DNA from: Hymenobacter sublimis
Lineage (GTDB): Bacteria; Bacteroidota; Bacteroidia; Cytophagales; Hymenobacteraceae
Assembly: GCF_023101345.1 (NCBI RefSeq)
Contig: NZ_CP095848.1
Coordinates: forward strand, 4,180,001 to 4,244,000
Direction: 5' to 3'
DNA: 64,000 nt
Position 1 is the stretch's first letter; each line of letters starts with the position of its first letter. Shown piece after piece: positions 17,801-25,009 of the stretch. The notes under the pieces are model-generated. The model did not search any database. It was not told the DNA's origin and saw only the letters and a list, made by a program, of their open reading frames with translations. The position numbers and the translations under genes were made by a program.

Positions 17801-18345
17801 CTACCCACCAAACCCGCAATAGGCGTAGCAGCGGCGCTGCTGGGCATGAGTGCTGCCCGCACGTTGCTGGCCGTAGGAGGGCTGCTCACCGTTACCGTGA
17901 GCGTGGCCTCGTTGGAGGTGCCGTCGCCGAGCCCCGCGGTAACGTCGCGCACCGTATACCGGATGGACGTCTGGAATCTGGTGCTGGGCTTGGGGTGCGT
18001 AGGCAGCGTGAAAGTAACAACCCCGGAGCTGCTCACTGAAAACAAGCCGCCGTTACTACCGGCAATATTGGTCGTACCGGCGGTTGCTCCGATAAGCCTT
18101 ACGGTTGCGGGGTCAATGGCGTCGCTGCCAAGGCCCAGGCCTCCGCGAGTATCGTTTGCCAGAATGTTAATGGTTGCTGATGTAGCCGTAATCACCACTA
18201 CGGCAGCATCATTATTTGCTACTGGCGCCGCGGCCCAAGTAGTAGCGGGCAGCGCCAATAACATTCCTAGCAGCCCCCCTACCCTCCGAATCGGAACCTG
18301 GCTTGCCCACTTCGCGGGGAGTGCATTGCGGAAATGTGTTTTCAT
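14884..18345 (-). CDS. large Ig/cadherin-like repeat protein with T9SS C-terminal sorting domain
   Basis: 1153 residues from the ATG at 18345 (MKTHFRNALP); a longer start at 18414 adds 23 implausible residues. A signal peptide ends near WAAAP. At least four about 90-residue units recur, each ending TYTIPV or similar after a YTATNNDGLES / FLATDNIGSTS / YYAVDNQGNTS / YYATDNLGGTS motif, like Ig or cadherin-type surface repeats. A middle region with cysteines (about residues 460-660) interrupts them. The C-terminus (VTPNPFSSEASLNL to RFIQRIVKQ) is a type-A T9SS sorting signal, so the product is exported and anchored or released by the type IX system. A candidate -7 box lies at 18412-18419. Confidence 0.85.
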   Translation of the reverse strand: MKTHFRNALPAKWASQVPIRRVGGLLGMLLALPATTWAAAPVANNDAAVVVITATSATINILANDTRGGLGLGSDAIDPATVRLIGATAGTTNIAGSNGGLFSVSSSGVVTFTLPTHPKPSTRFQTSIRYTVRDVTAGLGDGTSNEATLTVTVSSPPTASNVRAALMPSSAAATPIAGLVGSVAAGNTLSGYTLKSLPSNGTLYLNTTAIGTVSRTLSVAEAAQLQFDPAGNKSGEFTFTYTATNNDGLESAPATYTIPVANVPPVAVNDPAVIIARNGIATISVLTNDTDADGSILATTVDLNPDLAGIQQERTMANQGKFTVSAQGIVSFTPVLDYAGTSTITYTVEDNLGLTSNQAAIRVIVNNVTSAFDDSNEVEKGMTVSGNVILNDTDPQNTGFTVALVTGVKNGSLALNANGSYTYTPTAGFLGQDSFVYRACDKTGTPQCATATVHLNVYDPAVQCIAATGPNQLVNPGFTNGNVGFNTNYEYKADDAAVATELTPENTYAIGPDASKYHGTFRGNGRGGAADNFLMINATSAIRTLYTQTFKVQPNRYYTFSAFFNNLIPASMNIADPIVGFVINGESTSGTITVPESPDQWVQYSDVWYSGNSTTATFEIRNLTLDLQGNDIGIDDLYFGTCNAVPVANNTAATPLAATATATALAPMDATDPDGTIASFTITALPLPAAGTLYVNGVAATLNQVVTPDDNKRLTFDPSGAVNGNVTFTFLATDNIGSTSNTATYTIPVGNTAPLAANVLMAPAIPNTAAATTLKPLVATDGDGTIVKYMVVTVPNQQAGTLLLSGTPVTTVPLEVQPAQLGQLAFDPSGAYAGPVTFNYYAVDNQGNTSNTAIYTIPIGNEMPVAKDKWAQGMRNTTNSTPLSALESTDADGWIASYTIANLPSRGALTLNGVAVSPGQTIRPEQASELAYAPPKTETGQYSFTYYATDNLGGTSNLATYVVPVAGPLPVKMLSFTTQLTGTTAQLTWTTAAELDNDRFEVERSLDGKQFQRIGQVRGLGTSATGATYRFTDAALPTPGAAALLYYRLKQVDVTGESAYSQVRTVTLAAGGSFVVAVTPNPFSSEASLNLLALPTAAYQVVVTDATGRQVYSATLGGGQIWPLAVSSWPAGFYTVVVVRGANTRFIQRIVKQ

Positions 18346-18411
18346 AGAAAGTAGTAAAAAGAAAAGAGCCAATTGCGCCTGACTTACCCACAGGTGAGTA
18401 AGCCAGCAAAA

Positions 18412-18419
18412 CAAATTTA
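18412..18419 (-). promoter_or_regulatory. candidate -7 box of the T9SS gene
   Basis: On the minus strand TAAATTTG fits TAnnTTTG exactly, about 67 bases before the start codon. No convincing -33 TTTG. Confidence 0.4.
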
Positions 18420-18661
18420 ACGCACATTATATGACTTTTCCATTTTTACCACTTCACCAACCTGTACGGTTCAGCTACGACTAAAACCTATTAATAGCCT
18501 AAATCATAAACTTAATCCGCTTGTTTTCCCTAACAGGGAAGTGCATTTCAATATGAATCAAAAAAAGGCACCGTTTTTCTAAGTGTGGGAATTCGGAGAC
18601 TATGCCGATATCGACTTGTTCATTATAAATTGTACTATATTTATACGTGTTAAAAAATAAA

Positions 18662-18724
18662 AAATCAGTTCTGCTACCTATATCGCCCCGTTTTACCAGA
18701 GCGGATAGGTAACAAAACTGATTT
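18662..18724. terminator. hairpin downstream of the thioredoxin-like gene
   Basis: AAATCAGTT / AACTGATTT outer stem and TACCTAT / ATAGGTA inner stem. On the minus strand it lies 25 bases after the stop and is followed by a T-rich stretch (TTTTTTATTTTTTAA), so it probably ends that transcript. Confidence 0.6.
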
Positions 18725-18749
18725 CTGCAGTGGCGTAGCTGGGCTGCGT

Positions 18750-19373
18750 TTAGCTCATTTCATTAATCAAGCGAAGCAGTTCTTGCTGGGTGTGGTGCGT
18801 TTTGTCCTTGGCATACCAGCCGTGCAGCTTTTCGGCAAATTCCTCATGCGTAGCGCCGGCTGCCTTCATGGCCTGAAACAGCTCCTGCGCCGCCGCGGGC
18901 CGGGGGCCCCACTGCGCTACCTCATGCAGGGTATCTGCCCGCAGCACAATGAGCTTGGGAATTGACCGGCCCCCGTTGGTCAGGTAACGGTCCATGAGGT
19001 CCAGGTTTTCGTCGCGCAGCAAGTAGTGGGTAGTGATGCGGCCCTGGCTAGCCTGGGCTATTTTTTCCAGCACGGGCACAATTTGGGCCGCGTCGCCGCA
19101 CCAGCCTTCAGTCAGGACCAGCCACACATAGCGCTGCTGTAACCCTTGCACCGCAGCCAGCAGCTCCGGCTGCACCTGCACCTGCTTGTCGAGGCGCTCC
19201 ATGCGCTGGATATTGAGCTGGGCGTAGGCAGTCAGGGCCTCCGATTGAGTAGTACCCGTGGTTTTACCCTCGGCCATGAGGGTAGTAATCAGTTGGCGAT
19301 AAGCACTATAGGAGTAAGCTCGGGCCAGGTGCTCAGGACTCAGGACCGGGGAAGGTGAGGCGGAAGTCGTCAT
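18750..19373 (-). CDS. thioredoxin-like family protein
   Basis: 207 residues from the ATG at 19373. The core motif VWLVLTEGWCGDAAQIVPVL keeps only the first redox Cys: the usual CxxC is CGDA. This WCGDA type of thioredoxin-fold protein is widespread in Bacillota and Bacteroidota and of unknown role. The C-terminal part (NGGRSIPKLIVL) has the cis-Pro of the fold. It follows the DinB gene on the same strand, but a terminator hairpin at 19412-19455 lies between them. Confidence 0.8.
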   Translation of the reverse strand: MTTSASPSPVLSPEHLARAYSYSAYRQLITTLMAEGKTTGTTQSEALTAYAQLNIQRMERLDKQVQVQPELLAAVQGLQQRYVWLVLTEGWCGDAAQIVPVLEKIAQASQGRITTHYLLRDENLDLMDRYLTNGGRSIPKLIVLRADTLHEVAQWGPRPAAAQELFQAMKAAGATHEEFAEKLHGWYAKDKTHHTQQELLRLINEMS

Positions 19374-19411
19374 GGAAACGATGGGGTAGGAAGCCGGATG
19401 ATAGTACAACG

Positions 19412-19455
19412 AAAAACCCTTCCGCGAGGTGGCGAACCGCCTGCGGAAGGGTTTA
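19412..19455 (-). terminator. hairpin downstream of the DinB gene
   Basis: AAACCCTTCCGC (19414-19425) pairs with GCGGAAGGGTTT (19443-19454); reading minus, the stem is followed by five T. Located 22 bases after the DinB stop. Confidence 0.7.
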
Positions 19456-19476
19456 ACAAGGAAACGCAAAGGGAAG

Positions 19477-19980
19477 TTACAGGCTGGGCACGTCGGCCGC
19501 CTGCGCCTTAGCCGACAATTCGCGGCAGTAGGTAATAAAGTCGGTGTTAATGGGCTCCAGACCGGCGGCGCGCAGCTCCTTGGCTACCTGGGCGCGGTGG
19601 TAGTTGCCGTGCACGGGCACGTGGGTCAGGATGTCGGATACTTGGCTGGTGTAGCCCTCCCCGATGGAGTTGGTGTAGGTAATTAGGCGCTGCATTTCCG
19701 TGTCATCGGCCTGAATGCCGTACTGATGAAAACGCTCGGAAGTTTGCTCGTGCCAGTGGTGCAGGGTGGCCAGGTCGTGCTCCTGCCACACTTTCACGGG
19801 GCTGGGCGCGTTGGTCATGCGGCCAAGCCAGATGGCCTGGGCATTCAGCACGTGGCTAAACAGGCGCAGGGCTCCGGCGGGAATGGTGGCGCCTTCGGCC
19901 ACGAGGCCGTCGAGGTGGCGCAGCAGGGTAGCATTTGCCCACACGGTGTAGGCGCCCAGCTTTTCAATGGTGTTGATCAT
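19477..19980 (-). CDS. DinB family protein
   Basis: 167 residues, a four-helix-bundle metalloprotein of the DinB/YfiT superfamily. Visible are the conserved helix starts (LGAYTVWANATLLRHL, LRLFSHVLNAQAIWLGRM) and the metal-ligand His pattern: His in LFSHVLNA and the pair in VPVHGNYHRAQVAKEL. Members include bacillithiol- or mycothiol-dependent transferases; the substrate cannot be read from the sequence. Confidence 0.85.
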   Translation of the reverse strand: MINTIEKLGAYTVWANATLLRHLDGLVAEGATIPAGALRLFSHVLNAQAIWLGRMTNAPSPVKVWQEHDLATLHHWHEQTSERFHQYGIQADDTEMQRLITYTNSIGEGYTSQVSDILTHVPVHGNYHRAQVAKELRAAGLEPINTDFITYCRELSAKAQAADVPSL

Positions 19981-20080
19981 GATAAAAGAAAGGTGAGAAA
20001 TCTGGGGAATGCGCGGAAGGTGGAAGGAGTACCAAAGCCGTGAGTGAAACTCATTGTTTCAGCCTCTCACCACTTCGCCG

Positions 20081-20548
20081 CTATCGGGGGTCTTGCCACA
20101 CCAGCCGTTCTTCGGTTCGGTTTTTCACAAAGTCGGGGCACTTGCCGTCGCCTTTGCCCGTGAGCCCACCGTCGGGGTGGCAGAGCAACTTGCCATCGGC
20201 GGCGTAGAGGTTGGTGAACTGGTCGCAGCAGGGGCTGCTCTCGTAGTACACCGTGGCCCCATCAAGCTGGTAGCTATAAATATGAATGGGCGGATTCTGC
20301 TTTTCGGCGTTGCTGTGCTGCTGAATCCGGTCGGCCAGCCACTTCGGACGCTTGGTAGCGTCGAATACCGCATCGGGGCGAGGGGTAGGCTCAATGGTAT
20401 TGGCGCTGGTAGGTGCGGGAGTTGACACGCTCCCGGCCAGCCCGGTCTGGGGAGCATCGGTGGGCGTCGTGACGGCCACGTTGCGCTGGCAGGCCGCGGT
20501 ATGGAGCAGCACAGCCAGGGTAGGAATCAGAAGCAGGGAAGAGCGCAT
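20081..20548 (-). CDS. DUF6970-like lipoprotein
   Basis: 155 residues from the ATG at 20548; the longer frame start at 20611 would bury the lipoprotein signal, which ends LLHTAAC. After a Thr/Pro-rich linker comes a small domain: PKWLADRIQQ, IYSYQLDGATVYYESSPCCDQF, LYAADGKLLCHPDGGLTGKGDGKCPDF. The four cysteines and GGxTGKGDGKCPDF match the DUF6970 pattern as I remember it. Function unknown; lipid-anchored envelope protein. Confidence 0.7.
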   Translation of the reverse strand: MRSSLLLIPTLAVLLHTAACQRNVAVTTPTDAPQTGLAGSVSTPAPTSANTIEPTPRPDAVFDATKRPKWLADRIQQHSNAEKQNPPIHIYSYQLDGATVYYESSPCCDQFTNLYAADGKLLCHPDGGLTGKGDGKCPDFVKNRTEERLVWQDPR

Positions 20549-20660
20549 GAGCAAGGCAAGAGGTAGAACTTCCCCGCGCCCGAGGGCTAAAGGGGCGGCA
20601 AATATGCACACAAAGCTTGGTTACGCAGGTGGCCGCCAGTGGTTCTGCTCTCTCCTAGGG

Positions 20661-21068
20661 TTACCAGCTCAGCAAGTCCCAGACCCGCGGCCCAAAAATC
20701 AGCAAGCCCACGGCCAGCGCGGCTATAGCCATCACCAGCACGGCCCCGGCCGCTACGTCCTTGGCCCGCCCAGCCAGCGGGTGGTAGTCCGGCGACACCA
20801 AGTTTACGACTGCTTCAATGGCTGTATTCACTAGTTCGGCGCACCACACCGCGCCCACGGCCAAGGCCACCACCGCCCACTCCCACCGTTCCAGCCCGAA
20901 GTACAACCCCAACCCAATAACTAGTACCGTAGCGGCCGCATGAAACCACAGGTGCACCTCGGTTTGCAGGGCAGCCCACACGCCCCGGAAGGCATAGCCA
21001 AAGCTGGCGGCCCGCTGGCGCACCAGGGCCGCCAGCCGGCGCGGAGGTGGGGGCGTGGGCTCAACCAC
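20661..21068 (-). CDS. dgkA: diacylglycerol kinase family protein
   Basis: Small integral-membrane kinase phosphorylating diacylglycerol or undecaprenol. 135 residues with three membrane segments (about residues 42-58, 64-82, 108-127). The signature ELVNTAIEAVVNLVSPDYHPLAGRAKDVAAGAVL contains the catalytic Glu, Asn and Asp. It overlaps the end of the GNAT gene by eight bases, so the two are translationally coupled. Confidence 0.92.
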   Translation of the reverse strand: MVEPTPPPPRRLAALVRQRAASFGYAFRGVWAALQTEVHLWFHAAATVLVIGLGLYFGLERWEWAVVALAVGAVWCAELVNTAIEAVVNLVSPDYHPLAGRAKDVAAGAVLVMAIAALAVGLLIFGPRVWDLLSW

Positions 21069-21657
21069 GGGCGTCGAACTCCTGAAATACGGTTTGGCGC
21101 AGTTGGTCCCACTCGGGCTTCAGAATGCTGAAGTACACGGAGTCGCGCCGGCGGCCGCTTTGGGTAACCATGTGGCTGCGCAGAATGCCCTCCTCCGTGG
21201 CGCCCATGCGGCGCATAGCCTCCCGTGACTTTTGGTTCAGGGCGTCGGCTTTCAGCTCTACCCGCTCGCAGCCCAGCTCTCCGAAAGCGTATTTCAGCAG
21301 CAGATGCTTGGCGGCCCGATTCAGGCCGGTGCGCTGAAAGTCCTTGCCCAGCCAGGTCCAGCCAATTTCCAGCCGCTTGTCGGCCAACGCAAAGCTCCCG
21401 TAGCTGGTGCTACCTACCACGCGCCCAGTAGCGCGGTCGATGATGGCAAAGGGGTAGCGGATGCCCTGGGCCCGGTCCTGCGCCGCCTTGGTTAAGTAAG
21501 CCGCCAGCCCCACGGCATCAACCGGGTAAGGAATGGAGCTGAACTGCCACAGCTCCGGGTCGAAAATAACTCGTTTTAAATCCTCGAAATCAGTGGCTTC
21601 GAGGGGGCGCAGGCGGACGCGGCTATTTTCCAGGGTAATGCAGCGGGCGAAATCCAT
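21061..21657 (-). CDS. GNAT family N-acetyltransferase (RimJ/RimL-like)
   Basis: 198 residues. The start (ENSRVRLRPLEATDFEDL) and the acetyl-CoA region (GWTWLGKDFQRTGLNRAAKHLLLKYAFGELGCERVELKADALNQKSREAMRRMG, split by family motifs) are those of the RimJ/RimL-type GNAT family. Substrate unknown. First gene of a two-gene unit with dgkA. Confidence 0.88.
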   Translation of the reverse strand: MDFARCITLENSRVRLRPLEATDFEDLKRVIFDPELWQFSSIPYPVDAVGLAAYLTKAAQDRAQGIRYPFAIIDRATGRVVGSTSYGSFALADKRLEIGWTWLGKDFQRTGLNRAAKHLLLKYAFGELGCERVELKADALNQKSREAMRRMGATEEGILRSHMVTQSGRRRDSVYFSILKPEWDQLRQTVFQEFDARG

Positions 21658-21743
21658 GGGCAGATTGGGCAGGAAGTTGCGTCAAAGATAAAGCAGAGTT
21701 TCACGCGGCCGCCTTATATCCTTCCCCGGATTCCTATACGGCC

Positions 21744-22802
21744 TCAATAGCCCAGCCCGCGCAACAACACGGCATAGTCGGCGGCGGAAAGGTGGCCGCC
21801 GCTGGCCTGGGGGTGACCGTGGGCGAAGTTGGCGGGCGGGGTAGCGCCGACCCTAGCAAAAGCGGCCCGCAGCAGGTCCGGAATATGCAGGTTGCCGGCC
21901 GCCCGCCCGGATATAGCCACCATGCCATTGGGCAGGTAGCCCAGGTTGGCGCACAGCACTACCCTGTCTGACAGCCGCGTAATCCACTGCTGGGCAATCA
22001 GGGGATGAATCTGGCAGGGCGAGTTGATGGTGACGATGGCCACGGGTGCGGCATCGGGGCCTTTGGGCGGAAACTTCGGGGGTAGCTTGCGGGCCGCGGC
22101 TAAGGCGGCAGCTACTTCGGCCCGGTAACCCGCTAGCACTTCATCCTGGGCCAGGCCGCGGGGGTTGTCGTCGCGGAGGAGGTAGCGCAGGGGCCGGTCC
22201 AGGTCGAATTCGCCGGCCCGGCGGGCGGCGTTGCACATGGCTACGGCTTCCTTCAGCCACTTGGCGGTGTGCTGCTTCTTGACAGCGGCCAGCGGGGCCC
22301 AGGCGGCTTGGTCGCCGAGGTCCGACAGCACACCAATAGCCGCTACCCACTGTAAGTCAGCCATATCGGCTTCGGCGGCCAGCAGCTCGTAAGCCAGCCA
22401 GGCCGAGCAGGGCACCGGCTCCAAGCCGTACCCGGTTAGCGCGGTACCGCCAGCCGGTGGCTCACCTTCCGGAATGTGGTGGTCGACGTAGAGCACGGGC
22501 ACGCCGTGGGGTTCCAGGGTGCCGTGGGCATGCACACCAAGGTCCGTGACAATCAGAGCATCCGGCTTCAGAGCCAGCAGCCGCTCGTGGGCACCAGGCG
22601 TCAGGAAGGCGTTTTCGCCCTTGCCGGAAGGCACTACCTCCACCTGCCAGCTCGGGTTGATGCGGTTCAAGCCGCGCCCGAAGAGCGCCCCGGCGGCTAG
22701 GCCATCAGCATCGAAATGACAGAACACCACCACGCGGCCGCCGGCCGGAACCTGGTCCAGAAAGGCTCGGAAGGGCGCCACAAACTGCGGATAAGCGGGC
22801 AT
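21744..22802 (-). CDS. DHH family phosphoesterase
   Basis: 352 residues. Metal-binding motifs: VVFCHFDADGLAAGALFG (about residues 24-41), DLGVHAHG and YVDHHIPEGE (the DHH triad). The C-terminus has the DHHA1-type GRAAGNLHIPDLLRAA and FAHGHPQASGGHLS. Relatives include RecJ exonuclease and oligoribonucleotide or cyclic-dinucleotide phosphodiesterases, but the length and lack of OB domain argue against RecJ. Single gene, minus strand. Confidence 0.85.
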   Translation of the reverse strand: MPAYPQFVAPFRAFLDQVPAGGRVVVFCHFDADGLAAGALFGRGLNRINPSWQVEVVPSGKGENAFLTPGAHERLLALKPDALIVTDLGVHAHGTLEPHGVPVLYVDHHIPEGEPPAGGTALTGYGLEPVPCSAWLAYELLAAEADMADLQWVAAIGVLSDLGDQAAWAPLAAVKKQHTAKWLKEAVAMCNAARRAGEFDLDRPLRYLLRDDNPRGLAQDEVLAGYRAEVAAALAAARKLPPKFPPKGPDAAPVAIVTINSPCQIHPLIAQQWITRLSDRVVLCANLGYLPNGMVAISGRAAGNLHIPDLLRAAFARVGATPPANFAHGHPQASGGHLSAADYAVLLRGLGY

Positions 22803-22888
22803 AGAAACGGGCAGCCCGCATGGTAGCCGGCTGCCCGTTGTTCGTAAAGCAGGATGCTAGGGTTGTAGCGCGCAGCTGAGACTACGGT

Positions 22889-22934
22889 TAGAAAACTAAC
22901 TCCCTCCTTATCCAAGGAGGGGAGCTAGTTTTCT
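22889..22934. repeat. short palindrome, GCTAGTTTT-CCTCCTT family
   Basis: GAAAACTAACTCCCTCCTT pairs with AAGGAGGGGAGCTAGTTTTC around ATCC. It lies just after fumC (minus) and may serve as its terminator. A second copy is at 52711-52746. Confidence 0.7.
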
Positions 22935-22939
22935 AGCTT

Positions 22940-24346
22940 TTACTTCTTGATTTCGCCGACCATGTCCTCGGGCTTGAGCCACTCGTTGAACTGCTCCTCG
23001 GTGAGGTAGCCGAGCTGGAGGGCGGTTTCCTTGAGGGTCGAGCCGTTTTTGTGGGCCGTCTGGGCAATTTCGGCGGCTTTGTAGTAGCCGATGTGAGGGT
23101 TCAGGGCCGTTACCAGCATCAGGCTGCTGTCTACGTGCTTCTTGATGTTGGCTTCCAGGGGCTCGATACCGGCGGCGCACTTGTCGTTGAACGACACGCA
23201 CACGTCGCCGATGAGGCGGGCCGAGTGCAGGAAGTTGTAGATCATCAGGGGCTTGAACACGTTCAGCTCGAAGTGGCCGTTCATGCCGCCGATGTTGATA
23301 GCTACGTCGTTACCCATCACCTGGGCCGCTACCATGGTCATGGCCTCCGACTGGGTGGGATTCACCTTGCCGGGCATGATGCTGGAGCCGGGCTCATTGT
23401 CGGGGATGTGCAGCTCGCCGATGCCAGCGCGCGGGCCCGAAGCCAGCAGGCGGATGTCGTTGGCAATCTTCATCAGGCTGGCAGCCACGGTTTTCAGGGC
23501 ACCGTGGGCTTCCACAATGGCGTCGTGAGCGGCCAGGGCCTCAAACTTGTTTTCGGCCGTGATGAAGGGTAGGCCGGTGAGGTCGGCAATGTGCTTGGCC
23601 ACGTTTTCGGAGTAGCCGGGAGGCGTGTTGATGCCCGTGCCCACAGCCGTGCCGCCCAAGGCCAGCTCCGAAAGGTGAGCCAGCGTGTTTTTGATGGCGC
23701 GCAGGCCGTGGTCGAGCTGGGACACGTAGCCGCTGAACTCCTGCCCTACCGTGAGCGGGGTAGCATCCATAAGGTGGGTGCGGCCGATTTTCACGATGTG
23801 CATGAACTGCTCCGACTTCGCCTTCAGCGTGTCGCGCAGCTTCTCAATACCGGGTATGGTCTTCTCTACCAGAATTTTATAGGCCGCAATGTGCATGGCC
23901 GTCGGGAAGGTATCGTTCGAGCTCTGCGACTTGTTTACGTCGTCGTTGGGGGCCAGAAACTTCTTCTCGTCGGAAAGCTGACCGCCGTTCAGGACGTGGC
24001 CGCGGTAGGCCACTACCTCGTTCACATTCATGTTGCTCTGAGTGCCCGAGCCGGTTTGCCACACCACCAAGGGGAACTCCTGATCCAGCTTGCCTTCCAG
24101 AATTTCGTCGCAGACGCGGCCGATCAGCTCCGCTTTTTCGGCCGAAAGGATGCCGGCGTCGCGGTTGGTAAGGGCGGCGGCTTTCTTCAGGTAGGCAAAG
24201 GCGCGGATGATTTCCTTGGGCATCTTGTTGATGTCCTGGGCAATCTGGAAGTTATCGATGGAGCGCTGGGTTTGGGCGCCGAAGTAGGCGTCGGCCGGCA
24301 CCTGCACGGTGCCCATGGTGTCTTTCTCGGTGCGAAACTGAGTCAT
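22940..24346 (-). CDS. fumC: fumarate hydratase class II
   Basis: TCA-cycle enzyme interconverting fumarate and malate, iron-independent class. 468 residues from the ATG at 24346; a longer start at 24403 would place 19 extra residues before the family-typical MTQFRTEKDTMGTVQVPADAYFGAQTQRS. The lyase signature GSSIMPGKVNPTQSEAMT is intact. Also GSGTQSNMNVNEV and TAxNPHIGY. Single gene, with a candidate -7 box at 24408-24415. Confidence 0.97.
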   Translation of the reverse strand: MTQFRTEKDTMGTVQVPADAYFGAQTQRSIDNFQIAQDINKMPKEIIRAFAYLKKAAALTNRDAGILSAEKAELIGRVCDEILEGKLDQEFPLVVWQTGSGTQSNMNVNEVVAYRGHVLNGGQLSDEKKFLAPNDDVNKSQSSNDTFPTAMHIAAYKILVEKTIPGIEKLRDTLKAKSEQFMHIVKIGRTHLMDATPLTVGQEFSGYVSQLDHGLRAIKNTLAHLSELALGGTAVGTGINTPPGYSENVAKHIADLTGLPFITAENKFEALAAHDAIVEAHGALKTVAASLMKIANDIRLLASGPRAGIGELHIPDNEPGSSIMPGKVNPTQSEAMTMVAAQVMGNDVAINIGGMNGHFELNVFKPLMIYNFLHSARLIGDVCVSFNDKCAAGIEPLEANIKKHVDSSLMLVTALNPHIGYYKAAEIAQTAHKNGSTLKETALQLGYLTEEQFNEWLKPEDMVGEIKK

Positions 24347-24407
24347 GCTTCTAGTGGGTGAGAAGAGAATAAGGTGACAAGAAAGCGCGCGGCAAGCCGG
24401 CACGCCG

Positions 24408-24415
24408 CAAAAGTA
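24408..24415 (-). promoter_or_regulatory. candidate -7 box of fumC
   Basis: TACTTTTG on the minus strand matches TAnnTTTG exactly, 62 bases before the start codon. No TTTG at the expected -33 distance. Confidence 0.4.
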
Positions 24416-24531
24416 CGCAACGGCGTACGGCCCCGCACCGCTACCCCAAAATTCTGCCCCAGGTTCGCCCGGCTGCCTGCCCGCTGCCTACGTATAGGAT
24501 AGCTCAAGCATCTTACTAGCTACTCTACGTC

Positions 24532-24828
24532 ATGAAAAAGACCTTCGAATCTGAATCCGACGCCCTGTCCGTACAGTCCGAAACACCTACCACGGCCCAG
24601 CCTTCCGCCGTAACGCCACCCGCCCAGGAAAACACGGCCCCTACGCCCCCTTCAGCCTCCACCGCCAGCACCAGCTCTAACAGCGACGAAACCCCAGTAC
24701 CCGTAGCTGGCAACGGTGCCCCCGACTACAGCCAGGTGGAAATAAAAACCGAACCCGACCTGCCCCGCGAAGTAACGCCCGGCGGTAGCGCCACCGAGCC
24801 CGAAAGCGGCGGCGGCTATAGTGGGTAG
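24532..24828 (+). CDS. small Pro/Thr/Ser-rich acidic protein
   Basis: 98 residues, no recognised domain, signal or membrane segment. Composition is dominated by Pro, Thr, Ser, Ala and acidic residues, so it is probably disordered. A start close to the TAGCTACTCTACGTC leader, a stop before the nested palindrome, and the absence of any other strand signal favour a real gene, but codon evidence alone cannot settle it. Function unknown. Confidence 0.5.
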   Translation: MKKTFESESDALSVQSETPTTAQPSAVTPPAQENTAPTPPSASTASTSSNSDETPVPVAGNGAPDYSQVEIKTEPDLPREVTPGGSATEPESGGGYSG

Positions 24829-24844
24829 AGAGAATTGACAAGGT

Positions 24845-25000
24845 GTCATGGCGAGGCGGTAGCCGAAGCCATCCTTCCTCTCATTTGTGACACACCGCCT
24901 AACGTGACAAGCCCTTGACGCTACTATCCGTCAAGGGCTTGTCACGTTTTAGGAGTAGGGCGTTGGTCAGGACGGATGGCTTCGGTGCCCTCGCCATGAC
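24845..25000. repeat. nested palindrome (outer GTCATGGCGAGG arms, inner perfect 20-bp hairpin)
   Basis: Outer arms 24845-24874 and 24974-25000 pair (TGGCGAGG ... CCTCGCCA; AGCCGAAGCCATCC ... GGATGGCTTCGG). Inside sits a perfect 20-bp inverted repeat at 24901-24920 / 24929-24948 (AACGTGACAAGCCCTTGACG with an 8-base loop). Confidence 0.85.
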
Positions 25001-25009
25001 CAGTATACT

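Larger units (their letters stand above)
18346..18749. other. 404-base AT-rich intergenic gap
   Basis: Contains the candidate promoter for the T9SS gene (18412-18419) and a hairpin at 18662-18724. Clearly more AT-rich than the surroundings (18420-18660). No supported gene. Confidence 0.5.

Noticed and set aside
23591..24361. 256-residue plus-strand ORF
   Set aside because: Antisense to fumC; shadow frame caused by high GC. No domain.
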